Positions 1 to 6,944 of a stretch of DNA of 7,371 nucleotides are shown here, piece after piece. The stretch's first letter is position 1. Every line of letters starts with the position of its first letter. Under the pieces are notes generated by a model, which worked only from the letters and a program-made list of their open reading frames with translations, was not told the DNA's origin and made no database searches. This DNA comes from Paracoccaceae bacterium. Lineage in GTDB: Bacteria > Pseudomonadota > Alphaproteobacteria > Rhodobacterales > Rhodobacteraceae. Where the stretch lies: assembly GCA_019090405.1 (NCBI GenBank), contig JAHRVZ010000332.1, forward strand, positions 1 through 7,371, in the 5' to 3' direction. Made by a program: the position numbers and the translations under genes.

Positions 1-41
1 ATAACCTAATCGGCTTTACTCCCTCGCTTCAAGATAATCTC

Positions 42-48
42 AAGGAGG
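42..48 (+). promoter_or_regulatory. Ribosome binding site of the first operon gene
   Basis: AAGGAGG is a near-perfect Shine-Dalgarno sequence, eight bases before the ATG at 57. It is the strongest ribosome binding site in the window and fixes the start of the four-helix membrane protein. The internal genes of the operon have weaker sites and rely on ATGA coupling, so ribosome loading here may set expression of the whole set. Confidence 0.85.
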
Positions 49-56
49 TTCCAGAA

Positions 57-467
57 ATGACTGCCACCAACACACAACTGCCCGCATCTGCCCGATGGAT
101 CAGACCTGTCGCGATCCTGGCGATGATATTCGGGGTGGTGACGGTATTTTCCGGGGGCAATGTCCTGTTCGGATCCTCACAGGCACAAAGCATGGCCGGT
201 AATTACGTACCCTTCGTGGTCTGGTTTAACTTTCTGGCGGGATTTCTGTATATCGTCGCAGCGGCAGGTATCTGGCTGCGACAAGGCTGGGCCGTTGGTC
301 TGGCTGCAGTCATAGCAGCGACCACATGTTTGACGGCGCTGGGGTTCGGATATCTGGTGGCTCAGGGCCAGGCCTATGAAATGCGCACTGTCGGTGCGCT
401 GGTGCTGCGAATCTGTGTATGGGTGGCGATCACCATCGCCTTGATGCAGGCCAGACGCCGGTCATGA
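57..467 (+). CDS. Small four-helix inner-membrane protein, function unknown, first gene of efflux operon
   Basis: This 136-residue protein is not one I can assign to a named family. It shows four hydrophobic segments at about residues 16-38, 50-74, 78-102 and 113-132, a short polar N-terminus and a basic C-terminal end (QARRRS), so it should be a polytopic inner-membrane protein. There is no cleavable signal, cysteine pair or catalytic motif that I can see. The start is fixed by a strong Shine-Dalgarno at 42-48. Its stop codon overlaps the start of the TetR gene (ATGA, 464-467), which places it at the head of the regulator-adaptor-pump operon. A role connected with the pump, such as an accessory subunit or membrane-stress protein, is inferred from position only. 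The gene is certain to be real; the function is open. Confidence 0.85.
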   Translation: MTATNTQLPASARWIRPVAILAMIFGVVTVFSGGNVLFGSSQAQSMAGNYVPFVVWFNFLAGFLYIVAAAGIWLRQGWAVGLAAVIAATTCLTALGFGYLVAQGQAYEMRTVGALVLRICVWVAITIALMQARRRS

Positions 468-1075
468 GGGTCCGCAAATCGGCAGAGGATCGCAAGGCCG
501 AGATCGTGCAGGCGGCTCTTGCCCTTGCCTTCGAAGTAGGACCTGAGGGGGTTACCACCGGAATGATTGCAGATTGTCTTGGTCTGACCCAACCGGCGAT
601 CTACAAACATTTCCCGCGTAAGGACGACATCTGGCGTTCGGCCACCCGCACCCTTAGCGGCCAGATTACCGCGAACATTGAGGATGCGACGAACCGGGAT
701 GAGACCCCGATCAAACGCCTACGCCGGTTGATTTTGGGGCATTTGCAGCTGGTTCACGCGACACCTGCCTTGCCGGAATTCATGGTGGCACGGGACCCAA
801 AGGGCGCGCAAAATGCCGTGAGAGATGAAATAATGCCTGCCATGACGGGGTTTTTCAATGAACTGGCCGATGCCATCAAGGCCGCTCAGAGCGATGGCAG
901 TTTCAGGACCGACATTGACGCGACTGACCTGGCAACCTTGATCTTCGGGGTCATCCAAAGTCTGGTTCTGCGGATGATGGTGACACGCGACCCGTCGGTT
1001 CTGCTGGCTAACGGTGAAAGGCTGCTGGATTTGCAACTGTCGGCCTTCACGCAACGACAGGGAGAAATAGAATGA
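464..1075 (+). CDS. TetR/AcrR-family transcriptional regulator
   Basis: This 203-residue protein begins with the DNA-binding domain typical of TetR regulators: a first helix at about residues 7-26, then a helix-turn-helix at about 30-50 (VTTGMIADCLGLTQPAIYKHF), followed by the usual lysine-aspartate stretch. The C-terminal part, about 60-195, is helical and would bind the inducer and form the dimer. The reading frame is open from an ATG at 419, but the start at 464 is preferred: it forms an ATGA overlap with the preceding gene, gives normal family length, and the extra 15 residues would look unlike a TetR N-terminus. There is only a poor Shine-Dalgarno, so translation likely depends on coupling. 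Its stop overlaps the adaptor start (1072-1075). A regulator embedded in the operon probably represses its own transcription and that of the pump; the operator should lie upstream of the window. The inducer is unknown. Confidence 0.93.
   Translation: MRVRKSAEDRKAEIVQAALALAFEVGPEGVTTGMIADCLGLTQPAIYKHFPRKDDIWRSATRTLSGQITANIEDATNRDETPIKRLRRLILGHLQLVHATPALPEFMVARDPKGAQNAVRDEIMPAMTGFFNELADAIKAAQSDGSFRTDIDATDLATLIFGVIQSLVLRMMVTRDPSVLLANGERLLDLQLSAFTQRQGEIE
1059..1064 (+). promoter_or_regulatory. Ribosome binding site of the adaptor gene
   Basis: AGGGAG lies seven bases before the ATG at 1072, inside the last codons of the TetR gene. It supports this start, although the start also overlaps the TetR stop codon as ATGA. 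Confidence 0.7.
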
Positions 1076-2430
1076 AGAACCGCTGGAAACTGGCCCTGAT
1101 CACTGTTCCTCTGGTGGCCCTTGGTGTGGGTTTCCTTGGCTATATGGTCGCTACCAAAACGCCGCCCGAACGCAAGGCTCTGGTTGAGAGGGCCGTTGAC
1201 GTGCGGGTGATTGTGGCCGCTGAACGTTCGGTGTCGCCCATGGTTATCGGGTTTGGGCTGGCCAGTCCTGCCCGGACTTACGAGGCTATTGCGCAGGTCG
1301 GTGGCACCGTTGAATACGTGAATCCCGATCTTGAGAAAGGTGCGATACTGCCAGCGGGGTCAGTGCTTTTGCGCCTGTCGCCTGCGGATTACGACCTTGC
1401 GATCGCACAGGCCCTTGCCAATATTCGCGCCGTCGAGGCCGTATTGACGGAATTGGAGGTTTCGGAGAAAAATCAGATCTCGGCCCTGATGATCGAAAAA
1501 GAAGCGCAGGCGCTGAAAGTGGCCGACCTTGCGCGCGTTGAGAAACTGTTTACCCGTGGCGCGGTTTCGCAAAACTCATTGGACGACGCACGGGCCTTGC
1601 TTTTGGCGCAGCGTCAAAAGGTTCAGGCCATTGAAAACACACTGGCCCTGCTGCCGACCCAGCGCGAAGTGCAATTGCAACAGACCGCCGTGTATCAGGC
1701 CGCCCTTGAAACCGCCAAGCTGAACCTGTCCCGAACCGAGCTGACATTGCCATTCGCCGCCCGGGTCGCATCCGTCTCGGTCGAGGCCGGACAGTATCTG
1801 AGTGTCGGCAAGACCAGCGCAGTACTGGACGGGATCGACGCCGCCGAAGTGGTGGCCCAGGTGTCGGTGGCAGAGTTGCTGGTACTGTTGCAATCCGCCC
1901 GCCCTGAGGCCGGGACATTTTCCGGTGATCCGACAACGATGACACAGAAACTGCATGAACTCGCGCTTTCCGCAGAGGTTCAGTTGCTGCTTGGCGACGA
2001 CATTGTGCATTGGCCCGCGGTGGTGGATCGCATCAGTGATATCATCGACCAAAAGACCGGCACGGTGGGCGTGATCCTGCAGGTGCCAACGGCCTATTCC
2101 GGCGTCGAGCCGGGCAAACGCCCGCCCTTGGCCAAGGGAATGTTTGTCAGGGCGATCCTACGCGCCGAACCCGTGACCGGCATCGTGGTTCCACGCAGCG
2201 CATTGCGCAGCGGGCAGTTGTTGATCGCCGGGGATGATAACCGGCTGACACTGATGCCGGTAACCCCGTTTCTGGTTCAGGACGGGATTGCGCTGATTAC
2301 CGAGGGGCTGGAGCAAGGCCAGCAAGTGGTTGTCAGCGATGTCAGCCCGGTCATTTCCGGTCTGCTTTTGGATGTGACACAGGACGACACTCTGATGGCG
2401 CAGCTAGCCGCCGAAGGACCATCGAAATGA
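1072..2430 (+). CDS. RND efflux pump periplasmic adaptor (membrane fusion protein, HlyD/AcrA type)
   Basis: This 452-residue protein links an RND pump to an outer-membrane channel. It has an N-terminal membrane anchor at about residues 6-26 with no lipobox cysteine, so it is tethered by a helix rather than a lipid. The first half of the barrel-sandwich (lipoyl-like) domain is at about 74-108. A long alpha-helical hairpin rich in Ala, Leu, Gln and Glu follows at about 107-221, and the second lipoyl half (ARVASVSVEAGQYLSVG) at about 229-245. Beta-barrel and membrane-proximal regions fill the rest, including a VVPRSALR stretch typical of these adaptors. The hairpin is fairly long, in keeping with a partner that docks on a TolC-like channel. 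The gene overlaps the TetR stop upstream and the pump start downstream, both as ATGA, so it is made together with the pump. Length and domain order are normal and it looks intact. The substrate cannot be read from the sequence. Confidence 0.93.
   Translation: MKNRWKLALITVPLVALGVGFLGYMVATKTPPERKALVERAVDVRVIVAAERSVSPMVIGFGLASPARTYEAIAQVGGTVEYVNPDLEKGAILPAGSVLLRLSPADYDLAIAQALANIRAVEAVLTELEVSEKNQISALMIEKEAQALKVADLARVEKLFTRGAVSQNSLDDARALLLAQRQKVQAIENTLALLPTQREVQLQQTAVYQAALETAKLNLSRTELTLPFAARVASVSVEAGQYLSVGKTSAVLDGIDAAEVVAQVSVAELLVLLQSARPEAGTFSGDPTTMTQKLHELALSAEVQLLLGDDIVHWPAVVDRISDIIDQKTGTVGVILQVPTAYSGVEPGKRPPLAKGMFVRAILRAEPVTGIVVPRSALRSGQLLIAGDDNRLTLMPVTPFLVQDGIALITEGLEQGQQVVVSDVSPVISGLLLDVTQDDTLMAQLAAEGPSK
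2413..2418 (+). promoter_or_regulatory. Ribosome binding site of the RND pump gene
   Basis: GAAGGA lies eight bases before the ATG at 2427, within the end of the adaptor gene. It supports the ATG at 2427, which also overlaps the adaptor stop codon. Confidence 0.65.
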
Positions 2431-5400
2431 TCCGGTTCTTTGCCAGTCATCCGACCATCGCCAACCTGTTGATGGTACTGTTTCTGGCTGTTGGTCTGGT
2501 TGTCAGCCCCGGCCTGTTACGCGAGACCTTTCCGCGCAAAAACCCAAACGAAGTCGAGGTTCTGGTGCCCTATCCCGGCGCCCGCCCCGAGGATGTGGAA
2601 AGTGCGCTGTGCGAGCGGATTGAAAACGCGATGGACGCGGTGACCGGTATCGAACGCCAGTCCTGCGAGGCGCGTGAGGGCTCGGCGCGCGCGATTGTCA
2701 GAATGCGCGAAGGCAATGATTTCCAGGCTTTCGTGGCCGATGTCAAAGCCGAAATAGACGCCATCACCGACTTTCCCGACCGGGCCGAAGCCGCACGGGT
2801 CAAACCCCTTGGCCTGACCGACTTTGTTGCCTCGGTTGCCATCACAGGGCCATCGACCCGACCGGAACTAAAGGATTACGCCGAAGATGTGCGCACACGG
2901 ATGCTGCGCTGGGGCGGCATCCCCAAAGTGGATATCAGCGGGTTTTCAACGCTGGGTCTGCGCATTGATCTTAAACCAGAGGCACTGAAACAGTTTGGTG
3001 TGTCCGTGTCCGATATCGCCCGCGTGGTCGGGGCCGCCAGCCTGGATCTGCCTGCGGGCAATCTGGAAACCCAAAACGAAACCCTGTTGATCCGGGTTGC
3101 CGAGGAACGCCAGACGGCATCCAGTCTGGCGGATCTGATCGTGCGCTCTTCTGTGGGTGGCGGACAGGTGCGGCTGGGCGATATTGCCGATATTTCCCGG
3201 CGTTTCGAACTGGATGATGATAGCGTCCTGTTCGATGGTCGGCAGGCTGCGATCCTGGACATCACCAAGACCCGATCTGAGGATTCGCTGCGGGTCATTG
3301 ATGCGCTGACCGCGTTCCTTGCGGCCGAGCGTGCGCAGGCACCGCCCGGTGTGAGCATGGAAATCACCACCGACGGGGTTTCGGTGGTACGCGAGCGTCT
3401 GTCGCTGGTGATCGTCAATGGCCTGCAAGGGCTGGCCCTGGTGTTTGGCGTGCTCTGGTTGTTCTTTGGTTTTCGCTTTGCATTCTGGGTGGCGATGGGC
3501 CTGCCGGTGTCGTTCATGGGCGGCGTCGCGTTGATGGGGTTGTTAGGCTATTCGCTGAACCTGATGACCACGCTTGGCTTGCTGATCGTCATAGGGCTAT
3601 TGATGGATGACGCCATTGTCATCTCGGAAAACATCGCCCGACTGCGTGAAAAAGGGCTAAGCGCCACTGAGGCAGCAATTCAGGGTGCGAAGCAGGTTTT
3701 TCCCAACGTGCTGGCCTCGTTTGGAACGACGGCAATGATCTTTGGGTCGCTCGCCTTCCTGTCGGGTGATCTGGGCGCGGTGCTAAAGGTTGTTCCGGTG
3801 GTGATGTTGTTTGTGCTGTCGGTCTCGATGGTCGAGGCATTTTTGATCCTGCCGCATCACCTGATCCACGCCCTTGAAACCCCGCGTCCAGACAGCGGCA
3901 TACGGGCACGGGTCGAAACAGCGATGAACTGGACGCGGGAACGGCTTGTCGGGCCGCTTGCCGATCTGGCAATTCGTTGGCGCTATGCAGTTGCAGGGCT
4001 GACAGTCATGATATTTTTCGTGTCGGTCGCGATGATCGCCGGGGGCTATCTGAAATTTACCGCCTTTCCCGAACTTGATGGCGACACAATTGTTGCGCGG
4101 GTTCTGTTGCCCCAGGGCACACCGCTGGCGCGTACCGAAGACATCATTGCCCAGCTTGAGGATGGACTAGAGCGCGTCAATTCCGAACTTTCGCCCGAGC
4201 AACCCGAAGGGGCCGACCTGATCCGACATGTGTCGGTGTTTTACGGAGTAAACAGGGATGCGTTTGAATCCGGTGCCCATGTGGCCACAATCAGCGTTGA
4301 CCTGCTGCCATCGGCGCTCCGGTCCAGCCGTCCGGATGCGATCATGGAACTCTGGCGCAACAATGTCGGACCGTTGCCGGACGTGGTCAGCCTGAAATAC
4401 GCCGAATCCACCATCGGCCCGGCAGGCGTTGCCATCGACATGCGCCTGAAGGGCGATGATCTGACACAACTCAAATCCGCCTCGCGCGCGCTGCAGGACT
4501 GGATCTGGCAATATCAGGGAGTCACCTCGGTCCTTGACGATCTGCGCCCTGGCAAACGCGAATTGCAGGTCACCCTGAAGGTCGCCGCCGGGCCGATGGG
4601 GATCACCGCCGGGATGATCGCCGACCAGTTGCGCGCCGCCTATTTCGGCACCACCATCAGTGAAATGCAGGTGAATGGCACGGTTATCGAAGTTGTCTCG
4701 CGGCTTGCCTCGACAAATCAGGGCAGTTTTCGGGCCTTTGACGATTTCATTATCACCGGCACCGACGGGTCCAACGTGCCGCTGAGCGTGGTGGCCGATA
4801 TTGAAATCGGCCGCGGGGTCAGCCGCATCAACCGGGAAAACGGCATCCGAACGGTCACGGTTCAGGGCACGATCGACACGAGAATTGCCAACGCCAACGC
4901 GATCGTCAATGACACGCAGACCCGTTTCATACCCGGTCTTCTGGCGCGCTTTCCAGGCATCGAATTGGATGTCGAAGGCCAGAATGCCGAGGCAGGTAAA
5001 ACCCAGAAATCCATGTTGAAAGGTTTTATGATCGGGCTGATCGGCGTGTTTCTTCTGCTCAGTTTTTTGTTTCGCTCGTACATAGAACCGATCATCGTCA
5101 TGCTGGTCATCCCGCTGTCACTGTCCGGTTCGATATTCGGGCACATGGCGATGGGGCTGAATTTTTCGATGCCCAGCATGCTAGGGTTCGTGGCGCTGGC
5201 GGGTGTGGTGGTAAACAACTCGATCCTGCTGGTTGATTTCGTCAAGCACGAGATCGACGAGACACAATCAGCCGCCGCCGCCGCATCGCGCGCCGTGCGC
5301 GCCCGGTTCCGGGCGATCTTTCTGACCACCACGACGACAACCGCTGGTTTGCTGCCGATATTGACCGAAACAAGTCTTCAGGCCCAGATACTGACCCCGC

Positions 5401-5546
5401 TGGTCAGTAGTCTTGTGTTCGGACTGCTTGCGGCCGGCCTGATCGTGCTGTTCTCGCTTCCGGCTATCTACGTGATCCTTGACGACCTTGGACTAAGCAC
5501 ACTGGCCCATGTGCGTAAGGCGAAAGTTCAGGTCACCAAGGTGTGA
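2427..5546 (+). CDS. RND-family efflux pump, inner-membrane proton/substrate antiporter (AcrB-like)
   Basis: This 1039-residue protein is full length for an AcrB/ACR_tran pump, which exports hydrophobic or amphiphilic compounds using proton influx and works as a trimer. The duplicated layout is visible: TM1 at about 10-30, a large periplasmic region, TM2-6 at about 327-475, TM7 at about 520-542, a second periplasmic region, then TM8-12 at about 866-1020. The proton-relay pair in TM4 is present as D394-D395 (GLLMDDAIVISEN), equivalent to AcrB D407-D408. In the second half, R960 and T967 match AcrB R971 and T978, but the position of AcrB K940 is N930 (VVNNSILLVDF). A run of six threonines (967-972) follows. 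The only cysteines are C62 and C80, both periplasmic. The start overlaps the adaptor stop. No outer-membrane channel gene follows, so a channel encoded elsewhere is needed. The Asn at the Lys site suggests a subfamily away from classical AcrB. The substrate is unknown. Confidence 0.95.
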   Translation: MIRFFASHPTIANLLMVLFLAVGLVVSPGLLRETFPRKNPNEVEVLVPYPGARPEDVESALCERIENAMDAVTGIERQSCEAREGSARAIVRMREGNDFQAFVADVKAEIDAITDFPDRAEAARVKPLGLTDFVASVAITGPSTRPELKDYAEDVRTRMLRWGGIPKVDISGFSTLGLRIDLKPEALKQFGVSVSDIARVVGAASLDLPAGNLETQNETLLIRVAEERQTASSLADLIVRSSVGGGQVRLGDIADISRRFELDDDSVLFDGRQAAILDITKTRSEDSLRVIDALTAFLAAERAQAPPGVSMEITTDGVSVVRERLSLVIVNGLQGLALVFGVLWLFFGFRFAFWVAMGLPVSFMGGVALMGLLGYSLNLMTTLGLLIVIGLLMDDAIVISENIARLREKGLSATEAAIQGAKQVFPNVLASFGTTAMIFGSLAFLSGDLGAVLKVVPVVMLFVLSVSMVEAFLILPHHLIHALETPRPDSGIRARVETAMNWTRERLVGPLADLAIRWRYAVAGLTVMIFFVSVAMIAGGYLKFTAFPELDGDTIVARVLLPQGTPLARTEDIIAQLEDGLERVNSELSPEQPEGADLIRHVSVFYGVNRDAFESGAHVATISVDLLPSALRSSRPDAIMELWRNNVGPLPDVVSLKYAESTIGPAGVAIDMRLKGDDLTQLKSASRALQDWIWQYQGVTSVLDDLRPGKRELQVTLKVAAGPMGITAGMIADQLRAAYFGTTISEMQVNGTVIEVVSRLASTNQGSFRAFDDFIITGTDGSNVPLSVVADIEIGRGVSRINRENGIRTVTVQGTIDTRIANANAIVNDTQTRFIPGLLARFPGIELDVEGQNAEAGKTQKSMLKGFMIGLIGVFLLLSFLFRSYIEPIIVMLVIPLSLSGSIFGHMAMGLNFSMPSMLGFVALAGVVVNNSILLVDFVKHEIDETQSAAAAASRAVRARFRAIFLTTTTTTAGLLPILTETSLQAQILTPLVSSLVFGLLAAGLIVLFSLPAIYVILDDLGLSTLAHVRKAKVQVTKV

Positions 5547-5574
5547 CGACCACGCGCCCAATTTACGGATAGCA

Positions 5575-5631
5575 GGGCCGGAACAATCTGGAGCCACCGA
5601 CGCCTGGACCTGTCACGGTATTGTTCCGCCC
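5575..5631 (+). repeat. Inverted repeat after the pump gene (possible terminator or IS-end remnants)
   Basis: CGGAACAAT at 5579-5587 and ATTGTTCCG at 5620-5628 are perfect 9-base inverted repeats. With one bulged C the pairing extends by GGG/CCC to 5575 and 5631. The 32-base loop is long and no T-tract follows on the + strand, so it is not a textbook intrinsic terminator, although it sits where the operon should end. The right arm read inward from 5622 (TGTTCCGCCCAGG) starts with TG, as IS3-family ends usually do, and lies just beyond the transposase stop codon, so it may be the IS end. The left arm would then be a second, outward-facing IS end. Confidence 0.5.
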
Positions 5632-5642
5632 AGGGTACTCAT

Positions 5643-5959
5643 TTAGGCGGCTTTTCGTTCGAATGCCACAGGGCTTTTCCAACCTAACGTCGAGTGTTTG
5701 CGACGCGGGTTATAGAAGCCGTTGATGTATTCGAAGATGGCGATCTCAGCGGCTCTGCGGGTTTGCCAGGACTGCCGCCAGATCAACTCGGCCTTGATGG
5801 TTTTGAAGAAAATTTCCATCGCCGCATTATCATAGCAATTGCCTTTGCCACTCATGGTGGTTTTGAAGCCATGCTGACGCAGGATTTTCTGATAGTCGTG
5901 TGAACAATATTGGGCGGATTCAACCGGTCAGAATGGTGAATGCAGCCTTTGGGCGGACG
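5643..5959 (-). pseudogene. IS3-family transposase (OrfB), C-terminal fragment with frameshift
   Basis: This is the C-terminal part of an IS3-type DDE integrase-fold transposase. Read on the - strand it begins with RPPKGCIHHSDR (about 5959-5924), then, after a frame change, continues with QYCSHDYQKILRQHGF, and then from 5855 with MSGKGNCYDNAAME and the tail NGFYNPRRKHSTLGWKSPVAF, closing with TAA at 5645-5643. The second catalytic Asp (codon 5927-5929) and the catalytic Glu (codon 5814-5816) are present. They are 113 bases apart; removing five extra bases around 5913-5923 restores exactly the D-35-E spacing of the family. The first catalytic Asp, the N-terminal part and OrfA are absent. The sequence is joined upstream, at about 5950-5960, to a DUF2924 gene fragment. 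It cannot encode an active enzyme and is an IS remnant pointing towards the pump operon. Confidence 0.9.
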
Positions 5960-6128
5960 GCTAACTCGGGAATGGAACGGCGTAACACACGCCGTCGATG
6001 TCATTGAGGGTGGGTTCCTGTGGGGCGGCCAGCGCCATTCATCCCTTTCGGCGATCGCCCGTGCCATCACTGGCACCAGATGGTCCGGGCCGCGGTTCTT
6101 TGGTCTGAAGGGAGCGGCGGCCAGATGA
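5952..6128 (+). pseudogene. DUF2924 protein, C-terminal fragment
   Basis: The frame ending at 6128 encodes GGRLTREWNGVTHAVDVIEG and then the motif SLSAIARAITGTRWSGPRFFGL (residues from about 6030 to 6105). This matches my memory of the C-terminal half of DUF2924 proteins, small proteins of unknown function encoded just before a large serine recombinase in alphaproteobacterial islands and prophages. The N-terminal part is missing: homology begins at about 5952, exactly where the opposite-strand IS3 fragment ends. An in-frame ATG exists at 5940, but it lies in the IS sequence and has no ribosome binding site. The stop overlaps the recombinase start as ATGA (6125-6128), which confirms the usual gene pair. 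The fragment is most likely silent. Confidence 0.75.
6108..6114 (+). promoter_or_regulatory. Ribosome binding site of the recombinase pseudogene
   Basis: AAGGGAG lies ten bases before the ATG at 6125, within the end of the DUF2924 fragment. It supports this start over later in-frame ATGs such as 6326, which would miss the catalytic serine. Confidence 0.55.
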
Positions 6129-6811
6129 CCAAGCCGCGGATCCGCTGTGCGATCTATACGCGCAAATCCTCAGACGAAGGGCTCGACTAGGACTTCAACT
6201 CGCTCGACGCCCAACACGAGGCCTGTGCAGCCTACATCGCCAGCCAGCGGCATGAGGGCTGGGTTCCTGACAAGACCCGCTATGACGATGGTGGCATCTC
6301 CGGAGGCACGCTCGTCAGGCCTGCGATGCAGCGCTTGCTTGACGATATTGACGCGGGTCACATCCAGATGGTGGTGGTCTACAAGATCGACCGGCTGACC
6401 CGTTCTCTGGCCGACTTTGCAAAACTTGTGGAGCGCTTTGACGCCGCAGGCTGCTCCTTCGTTTCTGTGACCCAGGCCTTCAATACCGCCTCTTCCATGG
6501 GTCGACTGACACTCAATGTGCTTTTGTCCTTCGCCCAGTTCGAACGTGAGGTCACGGCCGAACGTATCCGCGACAAGATCGCGGCCTCCAAGAAGAAGGG
6601 TATGTGGATGGGTGGAGTGCCGCCACTTGGCTATGATCCACACCCCGACCCGAAGACCCGCAGCCTTGTGATCAGTCAAAACGAGGCGAAGACCGTGGCG
6701 GCGATCTTCCAGCTCTACGTCCAGCTTGGCTGCCTGAATGCAGTCATGCGCAAGACGTCGGAACTGCGATTGCGGTCAAAGCGGCATCACTTCAAATCGG
6801 GGCGGACCTAG
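6125..6811 (+). pseudogene. Large serine recombinase (resolvase/recombinase domains), broken by two amber codons and truncated
   Basis: This is the N-terminal part of a large serine recombinase, a site-specific DNA integrase or excisionase of islands and phages. From the ATG at 6125 it reads IYTRKSSDEGLD with the catalytic serine at residue 15, then meets TAG at codon 22 (6188-6190), where relatives I recall have Gln. Beyond it the resolvase domain continues normally: GGISGGTLVRPAM (about 56-68), the YKIDRLTRS active-site arginine motif (86-94), a FERE segment near 140, and the start of the Recombinase domain at GGVPPLGYD (about 163-171). A second TAG at codon 229 (6809-6811) is followed in frame by GGNPFSRGH, also typical of the family, and weak similarity may run to about 6900. 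The remaining several hundred C-terminal residues, which recognise the attachment site, are absent. Reinitiation at M68 would lack the serine. It is a dead gene, coupled by ATGA to the DUF2924 fragment. Confidence 0.88.
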
Positions 6812-6944
6812 GGCGGCAACCCATTCTCCCGCGGCCATCGGATTTGCGTCACACCAGATGTTCAGATTGGCGACGCGGTCTATAGGCAGGCGCAATTTTA
6901 CGGGTTTGGCGGGGATCTAAACTACCCCTAATCTGCGCGCGTCA

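Noticed and set aside
33..38. GATAAT as a possible -10 promoter element
   Set aside because: Transcription would begin near 45, inside the Shine-Dalgarno of the first gene, and no good -35 box is visible at the right distance. The promoter is more likely outside the window.
419..463. Earlier in-frame ATG at 419 for the TetR gene
   Set aside because: It would add 15 residues unlike a TetR N-terminus and overlap the first gene by 49 bases; the ATGA start at 464 fits the other junctions.
1576..2052. A 158-residue open frame on the - strand across the adaptor gene, and similar antisense frames under the pump (for example 2876-3517 and 4862-5332)
   Set aside because: All lie wholly inside strong coding sequence on the other strand, have no ribosome binding site I trust and show no protein-family features.
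5852..6076. A 74-residue protein on the - strand
   Set aside because: Its last part is the IS3 HHSDR region followed by out-of-frame reading of the transposase; the rest is the complement of the DUF2924 fragment.
6170..6679. A 169-residue open frame on the - strand
   Set aside because: It is antisense to the recombinase, has no recognisable motif and follows from the high GC of the coding strand.
6326..6811. A separate 161-residue recombinase starting at 6326
   Set aside because: Family sequence runs upstream to the catalytic serine at residue 15 of the start at 6125; the shorter reading is only what remains after the first amber codon.
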